Assembly (NCBI GenBank): GCA_028673005.1
Contig: CM054116.1
Coordinates: 81,542,572 to 81,606,571 of the forward strand
Reading direction: 5' to 3'
Length of the DNA stretch: 64,000 nucleotides
DNA from: Tanypteryx hageni
Taxonomy: Eukaryota > Arthropoda > Insecta > Odonata > Petaluridae
The notes under the pieces were generated by a model. It saw only the letters and a list, made by a program, of their open reading frames with translations. It had not been told where the DNA came from and ran no database searches. Positions 13,335 to 28,200 of this stretch are shown in pieces. How positions within the stretch are numbered: position 1 is the stretch's first letter; each line of letters begins with the position of its first letter. A program made the translations under genes and the position numbers.

Positions 13335-13880
13335 ATATTTGTACGGTAGAGGGTAAAAGGAGAGGGAGAATCGAGATAAAAAGGGAAAGAGCAATAAAGG
13401 GGGCAGCTTTTGTGAAGGGAGAGAATTGAAATGCAGAAGACAATTACTCTCAAGAGAAATGTAGAGAAAGTGGAGATTATGAGAAAGAAATGGGGAAAGG
13501 GGGAGACGAGGAGAGATGAGTATAAGGAAAGAAAGTAGGGGAGAATGTGAGAGGGGAGACAGAGAAGAGAGAGGTAAGTGAGAGGAAGGGAGAGAGAGAG
13601 AAGAGAGACCGAGGGAGTGAGTGGGAGGGAAAGAGGGAGGAAGAGAAAAGGAAGGAGGAGAGAAAAGGAGAGAGAGAGGGGAATAGTAAAACACAAAGGA
13701 AGATAGAGGGTGAGAAGGGGAGTAAAAGAAGGGAGGAAAGGAGAGGAAGGGAGGGAGAGAGGGGTTTAGAGAGAGAGAGGTGGATAAAGAGAAGACTTAA
13801 CATCGACGGAGAAAGTACGGACTCTGATGTTGATGAATCCTCGAGAAAACTTTTGCGATGCAATAGACGTTGTGTGTGAG
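13335..13880. repeat. Long purine-biased tract (about 550 bp)
   Basis: The plus strand is almost entirely G and A with scattered T. Opposite-strand frames read Ser/Leu/Pro/Phe-rich nonsense in all three phases, so no protein is implied. Confidence 0.8.
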
Positions 13881-13899
13881 AGGATGAGGGGGTTAAGAA

Positions 13900-15725
13900 T
13901 GAGAGGGGCGAGGTATACAAGACCCGTATAGAAGCAGTAAATAAAAAGCCCTTCCCTTGCCCCATTGAGGTTTTTCAAAAAAGCTGAAGTGGATTCACAG
14001 GGATACTATAATGCACGAACTTTTTCGTCGAAGTTTCTAGGGTGTAGTTTTATTTTATTTTTATGCTGTCTTCGCAGAGAAAATGGCCTTTCCGCAGCGC
14101 CACTCGCTACATTCATGTTGAAGTGACATTATCTAAGATCGGTATTCTCATTGAGTTTTTTATTTTCTAGTCGGGAACTCTGCGGCGAGTTGGAATTATA
14201 TTTACTCTTTACGTCAATGGTTCAGGATGCTATATTAATGCTCAGTAATCAACAAATATTTCTGCTCCCTAGTTTCCATTGAAGCTGCAAGTTTTGTTAA
14301 TCAGGTCCAATGACATTTTTTTCTATTTTACATCGTTAAAGACTTAAATTGAGAATCCTTACGTATTTAGGACGGCTTTATCGAGTAAATAAAAAATTGG
14401 GTCAATCTATCTTTCTAAAATCGAAAAACACATTGCAGCCGAGTGATTGGAATAAAACGCCATAGAAGAGTTTCTTCTTTGAACGAAGATGAAAATCAAC
14501 GGATCTATAGAATAAAAACTTTTATCGAAATAATTCCTTTTTCCACATTTTTGTGAATGTTCAGAATTTTGTGTGATATAAAAGCATTTGTGTCAAAAAC
14601 ATTAAACTGTGTTATTGCACAAATAATTTCTATAATACCTTCTTTCTGTAGGCAGTGAATCTTTTCCGAAGCCAAATTTTACATCGACATATTATTTATA
14701 TTTGTCTCTACCTAATATTATATAATGAGTTAGTGAAAATAGAGAATATATAGGTTTCAACATACATTTTCAACGATTATCCGGATATTTGTAACTGCGT
14801 CCATTAATATGCGTATAAAATTCAAGTTTCGGTTAGAATATAATTCTTCCTTTTTTCCCTAGCTTTACTGAATCATAATAAAAAAATCTGATCCGTTATG
14901 CCGCCCATGGAAAGTAAAAAAAACTGCCGAAACGACTTTCTAGTCGGGTGAGTCGAGGAGTTCTTTGGTTCTTTCTCGAGGCTGTCCAATAAGAAAACCG
15001 ATGAGACATGGTCGACAGAAAGGACTCGACTGAAAAGTGGCGACGGGTAACTCCAGGTAAAAAGTTATTTTTTTAGGAGGCTAACGATGGAAAACTTTAA
15101 GAAGAGGGAAATAGGTGGTATAAAGAGAGATGGGATAAGGAAAATGATCGAAGATGAAAAGTAATGAATGATAATTTGAGAAAATGAGCGATAATCCATG
15201 GAAAAATCGGTTCAACGTGCATTACAAAAACTTTCGCATATGCATACCCTTCTAGTTCACCCAGTTATGCCACCTCGGTAAATATTTATCAATGTAAACG
15301 GTGCACCGGTTACATTAATAAGTATTTACGCGCACTTTGTCTCGTAGCAACAATGCTGCTGATGTTGATGGAAAGAGCTTGGCAGTTGCTGCGCCTCAAA
15401 CTCTAGGAGTTATTATGTCATTGGACACTATTATTGTTTCCGATAAATATGGCTTATGTATCATTACTTAGGACGCTCAAATCCATGACTGGACGAGTTT
15501 TTTCAATTGATGCGCAATAGATCTCATTTCAACAAGGTCTCTAGTCCGAGTGACACCTAATATAAATGCGAGATTTTCGGTTTCTTTCAAAATGTCTATA
15601 CCCTGAGGTAGCCTACAAGACGGCAGATTAAAAACGAGATACTATGAGCAGATTGTAATAACTACTCCACAGCATACTCATCAAATCTGGAATTCGAATT
15701 TTTTAGCGGTTGCCAAATTTTTTCG
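13900..15725. other. AT-rich DNA, no recognised feature
   Basis: No long frame, no repeat border and no RNA gene seen. Confidence 0.5.
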
Positions 15726-15734
15726 TTACTTAGA

Positions 15735-16140
15735 TCGTACACGAGGAAGTGAAAAGGGGACAGAATAGAAAAATGGAGAGTAATAAGAGGGAGATGGCAC
15801 GGAAATTGTTTGAGAAAGGTAGAAAGAAAATGTGAGGGAATGAAAGGGCGATTGTGAAAATAGAGCGAGGAGAAAGTAGAAATAACGAAAGAGAATGAGG
15901 GAGAATTATGGAGAATACGAGATAGAAATAACGAAGAAGTGGAATGATAAAAACTTGCAAAGAAGAGAGACGCGGGAGAAAGGAGCAGACGAGAGGAACT
16001 GAGGAAGAACGAGGAAGGAAAAGGGACGGTTCAAAATGTTTTGAGAATAACGGAGAACGAGAAACGAGGAAGAAGTGGGAAAAGATCAATCCAGACGAAT
16101 AGTAGTGAAGAGAGAAACAGCGAGGAAGGGTTGGGGAAGA
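15735..16140. repeat. Purine-biased tract (about 400 bp)
   Basis: The plus strand is dominated by GA, GAA and GAGG. The minus-strand frame of 119 codons across it is a composition artefact. Confidence 0.7.
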
Positions 16141-17880
16141 GAAGACTAAGGCCGTTGATGAGCAGAGCTTCCATTTCTGGGCGTGACCAGGACTAAAAGA
16201 GCCTTTCCTGGAGAATTAAAGTTCCGACTCTGGGATCCCTATTTGACCCCACGACCCTTCGGACCTACTTCCAGAGTCTTCTCCCCTATATCGCCTCCCT
16301 CTCCTCCCAGCAACCCTTCCTTCTCTTCTCCGAATATCCCGCACTCACTCTGCCTCCCTACTGAATGCCCAGCAGCAAGATGCATGACGTCACTTTTCGG
16401 CAAAATGGGTCATGCCTTGAGTTTGTTCCCCGTCTCTTTCTGACCCGATTTGTGAGGAGTTTTTGTCCTATTTGCTTCGCGGGATGAGGTTAGTCTGTTT
16501 CTTTTTTGAGATGTCCGTATGAGAATGAGGACAAGGTTACTCTTTCCTATGTTACAAATTACACGAGGGATTGGCGTATGTATTGCGTGAAATACCCAAA
16601 TGTTTTATCGGTGGCTATATTCTGAAAATCTATTTGATTGTTTTTGCTGTAGTAACTTAAAGAGGCAACGATTGTGGCATATAACAATTAAGGACATGAA
16701 TGACGTAATTTTCTGGAAAACATAATTAAATTTGTCAATCAGCCAAGAGTAACAATAAATATATCTCTATAGTTTGGTACAAGATTACATATGAGAGAGT
16801 CGAAGATTGTATCTGAGGATGTTTAGATAAAATCAGACCTCCCAATAATATCGAAAGACACAACAACGAAATACGCGGTATCGATTGTTAGACAGAGCGA
16901 CGCAGAGATTTTTAAGGATATCAGCAATCACAGTGGGAGAGCCAAGCTTGCAATTAAGGGTTATTAGAGATTTTGGCGCGTTAATCCCCCTGATGTTCAA
17001 TAATTTGAGGGCTTAGGAGATCATATAAAGATGTTGATGTTTCTTTCTGTATAACGACTTATTTACATTTATTTAGTTTTGTTTGTATTTCAAACTTGAT
17101 TAAAATATTTTAATAATTTTTTCATTTGTTTAATACACAGAAATAACCACTTACTAAAATTTTGAGAAAGTTACATTTTTCATGTTTATGTGTACATAAA
17201 CACAAGTCTCATTTTTTAAATTTTACTGAACTGCTTACTGCTTTCGCAATAACTTGAAATAATATTCGTATATTTTATCTCAATACTATTTGAGGAAGAT
17301 TTATGAATTAAGGTTAATAATTCAGTATATAGCTTATGTAATTTAAAAAACTTACTTTAAATGAAAAATAGTTAGTTTTAAATTTTTTGTTTAATCGTAA
17401 TCTGCCAGTTTGTTTTTTGATCATAAATCCCTACTCAAACTGTAATTGCCAGTATACCAATAAGAATTTTATCATTATAGAATAATTTAGGGGAAATGTT
17501 TCATAACGCATCAATGGCACAACAAAATGATTTTGCTGGAGATTTCTTCGTCGTGAATAAAAAAAAAACTTCTTTCCAGATGCTAGGCAAATTTACGTTT
17601 TGTTTTATATACCATGTCTCGAATATTAACTCACATCACAGTCCCAGATACTGCGTAAAATATGATTAATTTTCCGAGCAGTCAATCAAAAAGGAAAAAA
17701 TATCTTTAAAAGCCTATTTTTTACGGAACATACTTTCTTTCCCGAAATTCCGAGATGGTCAACTAAAAAACTGCTAAACCAACCCGATATGATGAAAATG
17801 AAAAAACTAACCGGGCGTAAGGGTATAAAACGATTTCGCTTCCGACCTCATCCAATGGCGAAGAAGCATCTCTTTGAATG
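16141..17880. other. Non-coding DNA, no recognised feature
   Basis: A short C/T-rich patch at 16270-16360, otherwise AT-rich. Confidence 0.45.
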
Positions 17881-17899
17881 CTTCAAAGTTCGGGAACTC

Positions 17900-18480
17900 A
17901 CCTCTCTTTCCCTTAGGTCAAAAGAGAGAGAGGAAAAAAGAACAGAGGGAGAGGAGAGAGAGAGAGAAAGAGAGAAGGAACGTGAGAGTAAGAATATAAA
18001 GAAGTCCAGGTTTCTTTATGCGTCCGTAGTGTTAGGATGGTAGGTTGGGGTTAGGGTACGAGGTGAGGGGAGGAAAGAAGAAGAGATAGGAGAAGGAATG
18101 GTGTGTGGAGAGCGGCGAACCGTGAGGGGGAGAGGAGATGGGAGAGGCAGAATAGGAGGAAGAAGGGAGAGTAATGATCACCACGCCTACTGTCACGCCA
18201 CCCGCGGTCCTCAGCGAAAACAAACGCTCCGAGGCTTTCCCTTTAAGGGTTGAGAATCCGCAGCTAGGAAGATTGGATGGAAGGATGAGGTTGGTAGGGA
18301 AGATAGGCGAGCGGGGGGGAAGGACAATAAATTCTTATTCTCCTACGTCTTCTCTCCCTCCCCTTCAGCGTTCTCTCCATCTCCAACATCACGCACTTTT
18401 CTCCTCCACAAGAGAGAGAGAGAGAGAGAAAAAAAAACGCAGGCAGACACACATACACACACACACTACCGCCCACCGAA
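17900..18480. repeat. Low-complexity purine/pyrimidine patches with GA and CA microsatellites
   Basis: (GA)n near 17960-17985 and 18411-18430, a G/A-rich stretch at 18040-18170 and a (CA)n-like run at 18445-18467. Confidence 0.7.
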
Positions 18481-18769
18481 CGCCACCAGTCTCTTCTCTT
18501 TCTAAAGACTCGCAAAACGAAACGCCTACTCGGTGCTTTTTTCATATCAACTTCCTTTGCTGGCTCTCCCTCCCAACTTCATTCTTTTGTCCCTCCCAAA
18601 CTGCACGAAACGCTTCCACCCACAGACATCACCTCGCAAAACTCCCATTTCGCTTCTTTCATATAGTCTAGCTCCACCTTTGCGTCCTGCTTATGATTTT
18701 TGCGAGCACATGTGCGCGCATCTGTTTGTGTGTGTACATTGGTACACTCCCACACAAGCGTATGTGCAA

Positions 18770-21700
18770 TGATACAGGTACACTCCCAGATACGTAAATA
18801 TATGTTTCGTTCTCATCATTTTTTCTTTGTGAGTATAATACATGATAATGAAAATATTTGTAAAAATTAAACGCTTTTTTTGCTTCTGCTTTATAAAAGG
18901 CTCCATACTTGTATAATAGAGGGAAGACGTAAACGGACATTTTTTAGGAATACGTTGGTTGTGAATTTTTAGCTTAACCAGAGTTAACGGTTTTCTGGCA
19001 TCACGTCTCATATCGAGAAACGCGTAATTTTTAGTCGCTATAATTATTCAGCAAAGATAAATTGAAATTCATTGCGTTAAAATCTCCAAAATATCAAAAA
19101 AATATTGTCATCTATGTTGCAGCCACAGAACACGTTAATAATATAATAAAACGTCAATATATGACACTTTATTTAAAACTCAATTAAGAATACAAGCAAT
19201 ATTACAGTGAATTTCCGCAGGTAATCTTGCAGTGTCAAATACCACATTTAAATGCAGTCAGAGGTAGTTTCCTAATTAAAAGTGTGACGGAAATCGGTTG
19301 GAATTTTAGATTTAACATATATTATAATTACTATCTTTTATAGATATTGCATACGCGATGACAGAATATATGCTCCTTAATCTTAAATTATTACTTCACT
19401 CCTATCATTTCAGTCGTTCAACATCATTATTGCAGAAGAAATGGAATGGAAACAGCGTCATCAGGAACCTAGATCCGGTCCTACGCCAGAAATTATTTAA
19501 AAATTTGGATAAGCAGCAGGTGAATTCAAATTATTACCATATATTAGCAAATTCTATTATATCTATGCTCCATTTATGATCATTAAAGTCCATAATCTAG
19601 ATTTGTTTACGTTTGACCTGCAACGATATTTATAGCTCGAATTTAGTTATCCTTTCTTATTGGGCGTGTTTTGTTTCCAGCGTGAGCAATTATTAACTTC
19701 GGTCCGTTTGTGCGTCCTTACGTCATGTTGGTTCTCGGGTTTTACCAAACGGATTTTTTTTTAAATTTGTTATTAAGAACTTCTGGTCAAAAGCAATGTT
19801 AAACATAACCCATACAGGGTTATTACTTTACTGGGAGCAAAAAACAAACTATCCCTCCTATCTCGTAAAATATTAGTTATGTCAAAAATTTTTAAGAAAA
19901 TGTTTTAGAAATAGTCAAATTGAGTATTTATTAACATATATATAAATTTATCGTAGGAGTAGCCGTTTTCAAGAAAATCAAGCAAGAACTTAACTAATAA
20001 AATTTCCTGCATTGTTTTTAATGACTGTCAACGAAACCAATATTCGTAGGAACTGAAGCAAACAAGAACTGCTACAATACGTTTAATTTCCATTCGTTCC
20101 CAGGCAGCATTTTGTAATTGTAAGGAAATGGATTATCTACGACGAAAAAATTAACATAAATACGTTAGTTTTCCTTTCGTACACCCAGCGTTTGTAAGTG
20201 AAAAGAAATGGATCCTTTAAGACGAAGAAATGAACGTAAATTTGAAGTTTTTAAATCACAGCTACTTAACTCAAGTGAAGTATCTAACAATAATAAAAGG
20301 CTACTTCTGTCCCTTTGTCCCTTGGTCCCTTTGTGGCTCCCTCTGTCACGCCATAAAAATGCGAATAACTCGATAATGCAACGAGATACTTTTTTATATT
20401 TGGCAGGAACGATCGATTCACATATTGTAATATGATGACAAAAGAAATCACGAAAAAGTTCTAGGTTTGACTCCAGGGTAGGCATTTCCATTTCTCATAT
20501 GATAACACGTAAATATCGACTTTTTGACTTGCAGGCTTTTATTCTTTTTGAGATCTAAATTAGAAATAATTAACCTATGATCTTCAAATCTAACCCATTT
20601 TAAAGACAAACCTATGAAATTTCTTATTCTGTTCATTTTTTCTCGCCTACATTTCGAAATTTCTCATGTTAAACGTTTAATTCACATATTTTGGGGAAAT
20701 ATTGGCATTTAATTGGGATGTTGCCTTGCCAACCAATTACATTGTTAAACCTCGAATTCCTATTATTTAAAGCCTTATGGGTGAAAGTGTGCTTTGAATG
20801 CTCTTAAAATTAGTACGAGAGAGAAAGAAGGAGAGAGAAATTCTTTTCATAGCAACCAATGTAAACAACATTCGTCACCTTATTTACGAGAAGGAATACA
20901 TATGCATGTAGAACATTAATCATTCGCATATTAAAATTAGGTACTTAGAATCATTGTAGGAGTTTGAAACTTGAAACAACGAACGCCTAAAAGAACGAAA
21001 GTTAGTTTGCTTGCCATTCAGAGAAAGTCAAGATATATTTATGCTCATTTTTTATTTCACACAAAACGTTCCCGTTGAATTTCAACGGGCATCTCCCTAG
21101 TGTTTTAAATAATTTTCGATTGTTTGTTTAATTACAACTGATTTGAAAATAAATTGTTAGATTAGAAATTTAATATTTTATTGCCATCATTTCTGGTACA
21201 CCTATTGTTTTGTAGTTTTTAGTCATTGTCTTACAGTTACGTAACTACGTTTATTAAGCTCCAACTAAGGAGAGAAAATAAATTTTTCGTAGGCACATAA
21301 TCGAGTCGTGGGTTTCCGCTGTTTTACGGTGTGCGTTCGTTAAAACAATATCGTTTAGTTTTAAATACTCTATGGCTCGAAACGCGTCTATACTGTACAC
21401 TTTCCTAAATTGCTATTTACATTATTCATTGGGGTATTTGGATTGTCTTTGTTTTTTACACGTTCAATACAAAATCATCCCCATGTGAGTTTCAGTTTAA
21501 AATGTTTTTGTCTCTTCTTTAGAATGCAATTTTTTCACTGAATCGCGCTTGGTTTTTCATTTGCAATTTCAAATAGTATTTATTAAATATTTTCCTAAGG
21601 TTTCGATGATTTTCTGGTCACACTTATTTGAACTGAAAATTAACTGAAACGAATGATGATATTAGCAATTTGACAACATATTTTATACTTAAGGGTTGAT

Positions 21701-23600
21701 AATCAAAATAATAGTATATGCTCCGTTTTATTTCGTTTCAGATAAAGTTTTTTTTCCAAAACATGTCAACTCCCAATTCAAATTGTATTGTTACTCTAAA
21801 ATTAGCCCTATCAAAACTTTAAAATAAAGCACATCCATCATAAGACCTGCATACGATATCGATATCAACGACGTAGTTATCTTAGGTTTCCCAGTCCAAT
21901 AGAGCTTTAAAATTGGAAACGTACTAGAAAATAATTGTGTATGACAATGTCAAAAATAAAAATTATCCAAAATATTAATTGAAATTTGCTGTAAAAAGTA
22001 TCCCATTGCGCATAAATTATTCCAATTGAGTCCTTTCTTCCATACTGATACAATATATGTCGCCAATTTATTCTAATTCAGTCTAGATGAAAACGCCTCG
22101 TTCGATAAGTTTTCGAGACCTCATGTAAAACTTTGCTCGTTATTTAAAAAAGAGAACATAAAGAGTTGAAGGAAAAATTTTTAGTAAAAAATTCATGAAA
22201 TTTGCTTTTTCATTAACTCCCTCTCCAAATGATTGCTCTAATTGGATATTTCAAAAAATATTGTGCCTCCTTTTGTGTAAAATCCATGACCTCCGTAACG
22301 CCTCCTCATCAATTACCATCTAATTCCATTTTTCTCATTTCTTCTTACATCTCTGCTTATTATCAATTCTTTCACTTTCTCCCCTTATATTGCTCAAAAA
22401 TTATTGTTTCGCAATTATTGCACGCTCACTGTTTATTAAGCTATTTTCCTAATTCCTTAGTTTTATTATTTTTTCTCATTTTCCTTATCGTGCAAATGCA
22501 TTATATCCTGAAATACCAGCCTTGCTTGGCAAAAAAACTAAATAATACATACATATGTGTGGTGTATCTTACAAAAATACCAATCATCAAGCTGAGACAC
22601 TTTTCATTAATAATGTCTTTGTTTAGAGTACACTTAACTCTTCCATAGCCATTAAAATTTTAGATTATTTCAGTTTCAAAAACACCTTTAACAAAAAAGA
22701 GACACATCCATCAGCCGCCCCTTTTCATTGGCCGCTCGTGCGGAGTGTACCCACGTCACCGCACGTATTCCCCAAAATTATTTCTAATAATACGTATGAG
22801 TAATTTTCACGCAAAATATTTTTCGATCTAATCCGAATTCCCAACTCGAAACAAATAATTTTTTAGAGAATAGCCTTAGCCATAACTTTTTTACTGGTCG
22901 AGGACGGGTAGACGGACGTATTTTCCAACACCTTCCCTATCTCCTTTCTGTCATAAGTTTTCCAGAAAAAAGCACCGACCAACTCCTACTTTTTTATGGC
23001 CGCCTGTAACATTAAATACTACAGTTTTTCACTCATTCCTGGAATACGAATGCTTAAGAGCGAACCCTCCCTTTTCTGCATTTTTTCTAAATGAATTTCG
23101 TATGTGGATACGTGCACAGATGATGTGCGTTTCATCACAAATCTCCAGAGGAATTTCTTTCCCCCATAAATTTTAATTTTATTTTTAAACATGAATTTCT
23201 AGATCTAGCAACCTTATCACCGAATTTATAAGCTATGACCTCTATTGTTGCTAATATTACTTTTGAGTTTTGAAACTTCGTAAAATAAATTCGAAAACCA
23301 CACATGAAATAGTAATCATCTTTAAAACGATCTATTAAAATGTTTGCAAATATTTCTTCCGCAAGTTATCCGAGAGTGATATTGAAGAGAGTATTTGTTG
23401 TATTTTTCGTGAAATATCGCCCATCTAAAATTGTCCAAAATGCTTAAAGGCTAAATTATTTATTCAAAACGTTTTTTTGTGAATTTTTAAGGCGCAGACC
23501 TTTTGCCGACAGATTTTCCTGTAGAACTAAGACTCTAAAAGCTTGCATAGATACGTATCAATCTTTACCTGGTTAAAAAGGTCGTCCGTGACTACTCAAC
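18770..23600. other. AT-rich DNA, no recognised feature
   Basis: About 4.8 kb with no delimitable gene or repeat; short frames on both strands look random. Confidence 0.5.
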
Positions 23601-24052
23601 GCAGCGGAGAAACGTGCCTAAGGGGAGAGCGTGCCCCTTTCTCCGCATCCATTTATCTCCATTTTCCATCCGCCTCAAAATTTTTAATCTCCCTCGGTTC
23701 CTTTCTCCTCTCTATACTCTCGGTATTCTCTCTTCTCCGCGAGGCTCCATCTCTTCTTATCCTTGTTCCTTTATCAAAATTCCTTTTGTTGCTCCCGTAC
23801 GGCGAAGAGGAAAGCTGAACTGGTGCAACCACGCCATAGATTAAGTAATCAACACATTTCCGAAGCAGCGGATAATTATCACTCGTAATCGCCCGGCCAT
23901 CTGCTCTGAATGGCATCATCAATCTGCTGAGAAGGCATCTCAGGCGAAACTAATAAAAATATTGATCATGTAATCTGTCATGCAACACCTGGTCTTTGGT
24001 TCTTGATTTTTCATCTTCCTTATTCCCTGCCCGTACTTTTTTACACACAGGC

Positions 24053-24357
24053 ATACATACATACATACATACATACATGCATGCATGCATACATACATAC
24101 ATACATACATACATACATACATACATACATACATACATACATACATACATACATACATACATACATACATACATACATACATACATACATACATACATAC
24201 ATACATACATACATACATACATACATACATACATACATACATACATACATACAAACATACATACATACATACATACATACATACATACATACATACATAC
24301 ATACATACATACATACATACATACATACATACATACATACATACATACATACATACA

Positions 24358-24387
<30 letters not shown>
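24053..24387. repeat. (ATAC)n tetranucleotide microsatellite, about 335 bp
   Basis: About 80 near-perfect copies with a few point interruptions (ATGC near 24077, ACAA at 24253). It opens all forward and reverse frames as HTYI or YVCM repeats, which are not genes. Confidence 0.98.
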
Positions 24388-24388
<1 letters not shown>

Positions 24389-24399
24389 TTACATACATA

Positions 24400-24920
24400 T
24401 ATGAAGTGCGTACGCGCCTGTATTACTCTCGCCGCCGGATCTTCTGCACATAACTATTTTCTTGTAATTCGTCTCATCGCTGCAAGTCTTTATTTCGTGT
24501 TTCGTTAAAAGTTTATTTGCAGTCGCTTTTTCTGGTTATTGTTCATATAAAATTTCCATCCATTTACATTTTTTGTATACTTCATTCTTGCTTCCGCTGC
24601 CGCCGATTTTCAGATAATTAAAAAGACTTTAGATAGATTTCGTAACGTTTATTTCTGAAGGCCTTGATTTTTCTAGGATCTGAAGGCCTTGTAGAAATTA
24701 ACATGCTTTGTGTGATCATCATCATATAAGAAATAGTAAATAGCAACAATGTTTTTACTAGGTATTTATCCACATTTATTTTGGTGATGCACTAATACAG
24801 GCTATTATTTGCATACATTAAATATTATAAAAAGCACAAATATTTAATGATCAAAAATAGTTTTATTATTTTCATTCACTATTTCTCCATATTACTTATA
24901 CTCGTATCTAACTTCCGCCT
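24400..24920. other. AT-rich DNA, no recognised feature
   Basis: No coding or repeat structure that I can support. Confidence 0.5.
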
Positions 24921-25680
24921 TTCTCTCCTCATATCTTTTCCTCTTCACTCTCTTTTTTCTTCCTCCTGTAGTATATTATATTTGCTTCTCGCAATTCCCT
25001 CTGTTCCTTCTCTCTTTTCATTCCCCTCCATAGTGTCCTCCTCCTCTTATTCACCCGTCCTTTCAATCCTCTTCCTGTATAATACTCTCCTTCATTTCTT
25101 ACCCCTCTGCTCTTCATCTCTCTCTCCTATTCTTCCTCCATCACCTCTCGAACCCTTCCGCTTTCCACCTCTTTATTGCCGTGTCTTTTCCACCTTCTCT
25201 TCCCATTTTACTTGGGGAAAAATGCCAAAGGACGGACCTCTGTGACCTTAGTCATATCGTTGAGACGCTGAGGACATTCTCGCCGTCTTGGCGTCGCCTA
25301 TAGATCTTCACCCTCCCTCCCTCACTCCCCTCCTCCTTCTTTTCAACCCTCCCGGCATCCACACCCTCCCCGTGCCGCACATAGCATCTCCTCCCCTTTC
25401 CTTTTATTCCTCCTTTTCATCTCTTTCGTCCTTTCGAGTTCTCTCGTTCCTCCCTCCTCTATCTCTTACGTTCTTTCCGTCCTGTCCTATCCTCTCTCTC
25501 TCCCTCCCTCTCTCTCCCTCCCTCTCTCTCCCTCTTTCTCCCTCTCTCTCTCCCTCTCTCTCTCCCTCTCTCTCTCTCCCTCTCTCTCCCGCTCTCTTTC
25601 TCCCTCTCTCTCTCCCTCTCTCTCCCTCTCTATCTCCCTCTCTCTCTCTCTCTCTCCCTCTCTCTCTCTCTCTCAGAAAG
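24921..25680. repeat. Long pyrimidine-biased tract ending in a degenerate (CT)n/(CCCT)n array
   Basis: C/T-rich from about 24920, becoming an impure CTCTCTCTCCCT array at about 25492-25674. Very long Ser/Leu/Pro and Arg/Glu/Gly frames cross it on both strands and are rejected as genes. Confidence 0.85.
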
Positions 25681-26049
25681 CCACCACCACCCAGTTTTCC
25701 GCGCCACCGTTTCTGTATCCCGCCGACTTCCAAAGGCTGGGTAAATATCCCGAAGGCGGTCTTGTGTTTGAGGCCGGGAAAGAGATATGGAGAGGATTGG
25801 AGTAAAAAGAGAGGAAAGGATGGGATGGAATGGAAGAGGCATGGAGGAGGAGTGCTGCGTTTTTTGGAGGTCACTTTCATCGGCTATCCGGTTTCGTCCC
25901 GCCATCGTCTCCCCCGCCGCCCATCCGACATACTACCCCATCCTTAAGCCCTTTTCTCTCTCTCTTTCCACCCATCTGCTCTCCCACTCCCTCCCCCAAA
26001 CTCTTCCATTTGTCCCGATGAATAAGTGCCTCCACAAATAGCTTACATC

Positions 26050-28200
26050 TTGAAAAGTTATTTATGTACATATAATACCGCTGTTGACGAAAATTGAGCG
26101 TAAATTGCGTAGATTGAGTGGTATCCAAGGAGTTTTGCCGAGGGAAGTTTTCTTTATGGGCTAATAAAGGTTGATGCGCTGCTTATTTTTTTAATATCTA
26201 GCTTATGAGGGTGAAATATAGTTTTAAATATCGGATGGTGATCTTTTTGATCTCTTAAGAGGGTCTCGAGGAAATTTTTGGTCTGCTTCGCTTTGCATAG
26301 ACATTTTCTTTGGAAAAAAGTAGTAAATTCATCGCCAGAAATGATCAAGAAAACACGTAAAATAATCGAGGTCTTGATATTTAACCATCATTAAAAAAAC
26401 ATCTTGAGCATTATGGATATGGCTATAGGTGTTCTAAAGTAAGTTATTATAGAAAGCATTTGGATAAACAGTGTTTTGCGGCAGAGGGTTTGTACTTATT
26501 TTCGTGAATTTTTGCGGATGAACTAATTTATGGCTTAAGAGTTTAATTACATTTTAGTTTAAATGAGGAACGATTCCTTTAAATTTTCTCTGATATGGCA
26601 CTAAACTTTAAAAGCCAAAATCCAAAGTTCATGCAATACGTACTTCCTTCCAAAAGCCATGAACCTAAGGCTTGTATTAATTTCCATAAACACTATCATT
26701 CCCATGCAGTAAAAAATGGTGTAAGTAATTTAATTTTTCTTAAGTTACAGTCCTTATAATTTTCGTTAGAAGGAAGCTGCAGGAAACAGAAAACGTTTAA
26801 AAAAGATATACTTGACTGATATTTCTAAAAAAGTTTAACATTTCAATGAACTCGGTCTCAAAGTGATTACGCCATATCCCTGCGAAAGAGTTTCCTGTTT
26901 CTTCATCCTAGGACGAGGAACGGCAGAATTAATTAATGCATTACCGTCATCGTCGCGTGTTTACAGTCGATAGTTCGCGAGATATTGTCATTACTTTTTG
27001 ATATACGAGGTGACAAAGAGACATAAACAGGGAGAAAAAGTCATGCAGCTTGCCTAGAAAAGATTCTGGTGACACCTGTGGACAGTATTATTTTTCTATG
27101 AATCATTTATTTCTTAGGAACGTCAGTTAAATTTTATCTCAATACTTCATTTCAATTATCCCCTTAAAAATTTTTATTTTCATTAACATGCTTGATTGCC
27201 ATTGGACTTGCAATTAGGTAATAGATTCCAAAATTATTATGAAATAGGATTTATTAATACGACATATATTTCTGTACTATAATCAAAATTATGCTACACA
27301 AAATTTTTCACTTTTCATTATTTCAAACCTAAATTGAATGCATAAAATATTATTAATCATACTTCTAGAAATTAGACTTTAAAAATATTTTTAGTCCATG
27401 AAAACATTTGTTTTTATCCCTATTATCTCAATATAGTTAAAAACATCAGCGCATTGATTTATACTATGCGTAAATATTGTTAATATTTTAATATTATGAA
27501 GCTACTATCCCTCCTTAAAAATGATTTCCTACCAATTTGTGACAGTTGGTCAAGTCTATTGTCTAAAGGATGCCAAACACTATGGCCCTTGTTTTTAATT
27601 TAATAAAATAATATTTTTAACATAATTATTTTACATGAAAAACTTTAAATGGATATTAGACGCAAAAAGATGTTAAGATATCTATGACCAAATATATTGG
27701 TCACATTAACTTTATCCATCTTTTACGCAACTTTTCCTACTGTATTAAAATTGAATATTATTTAAATCCATAATTGTTTATATTAGGTGAAATTTAATGA
27801 GAAATTGTGATCATAAGAAACTGCCCTTTCTCTGATTTATATTCATCAACACACGTTTTGGATTATGCCTATGATACTTCACTTTGGTCGTCTAAAACTT
27901 TCCCTCGTATTTATTTCTCATTTCGCCCCAAATTCAGCATATTTTCTTTTTAAAAACCCCCATCTTGTTCCAAACAGGGACAAAATCGTATATTTCACGC
28001 TTGCGAATCTATTTCTCCACAGTCATTCCGTCGCGAAGTTTCGCCAAGCCAATTTTCTAACGTCGCTTAATACGCACTACCAACTTTATCGATCCTAGAA
28101 ACTCCATTGTCGCCACGGAAATTTGGACTCTTTCCCGAGGAATTCCATTCCGGACGCCCATTAGCGCCGTTCGAAAATTCGACGTGACGCGCATCGATTC
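26050..28200. other. AT-rich DNA, no recognised feature
   Basis: Unique-looking sequence, nothing assignable. Confidence 0.5.

Noticed and set aside
24041..24508. Long frames reading HTYI or YVCM repeats on both strands
   Set aside because: Direct translation of the (ATAC)n array in every phase.
25288..25947. 219-codon Ser/Leu/Pro-rich frame and its 158-codon Arg/Glu/Gly-rich antisense
   Set aside because: Produced by the CT/CCCT array; no splice sites or conserved motif.
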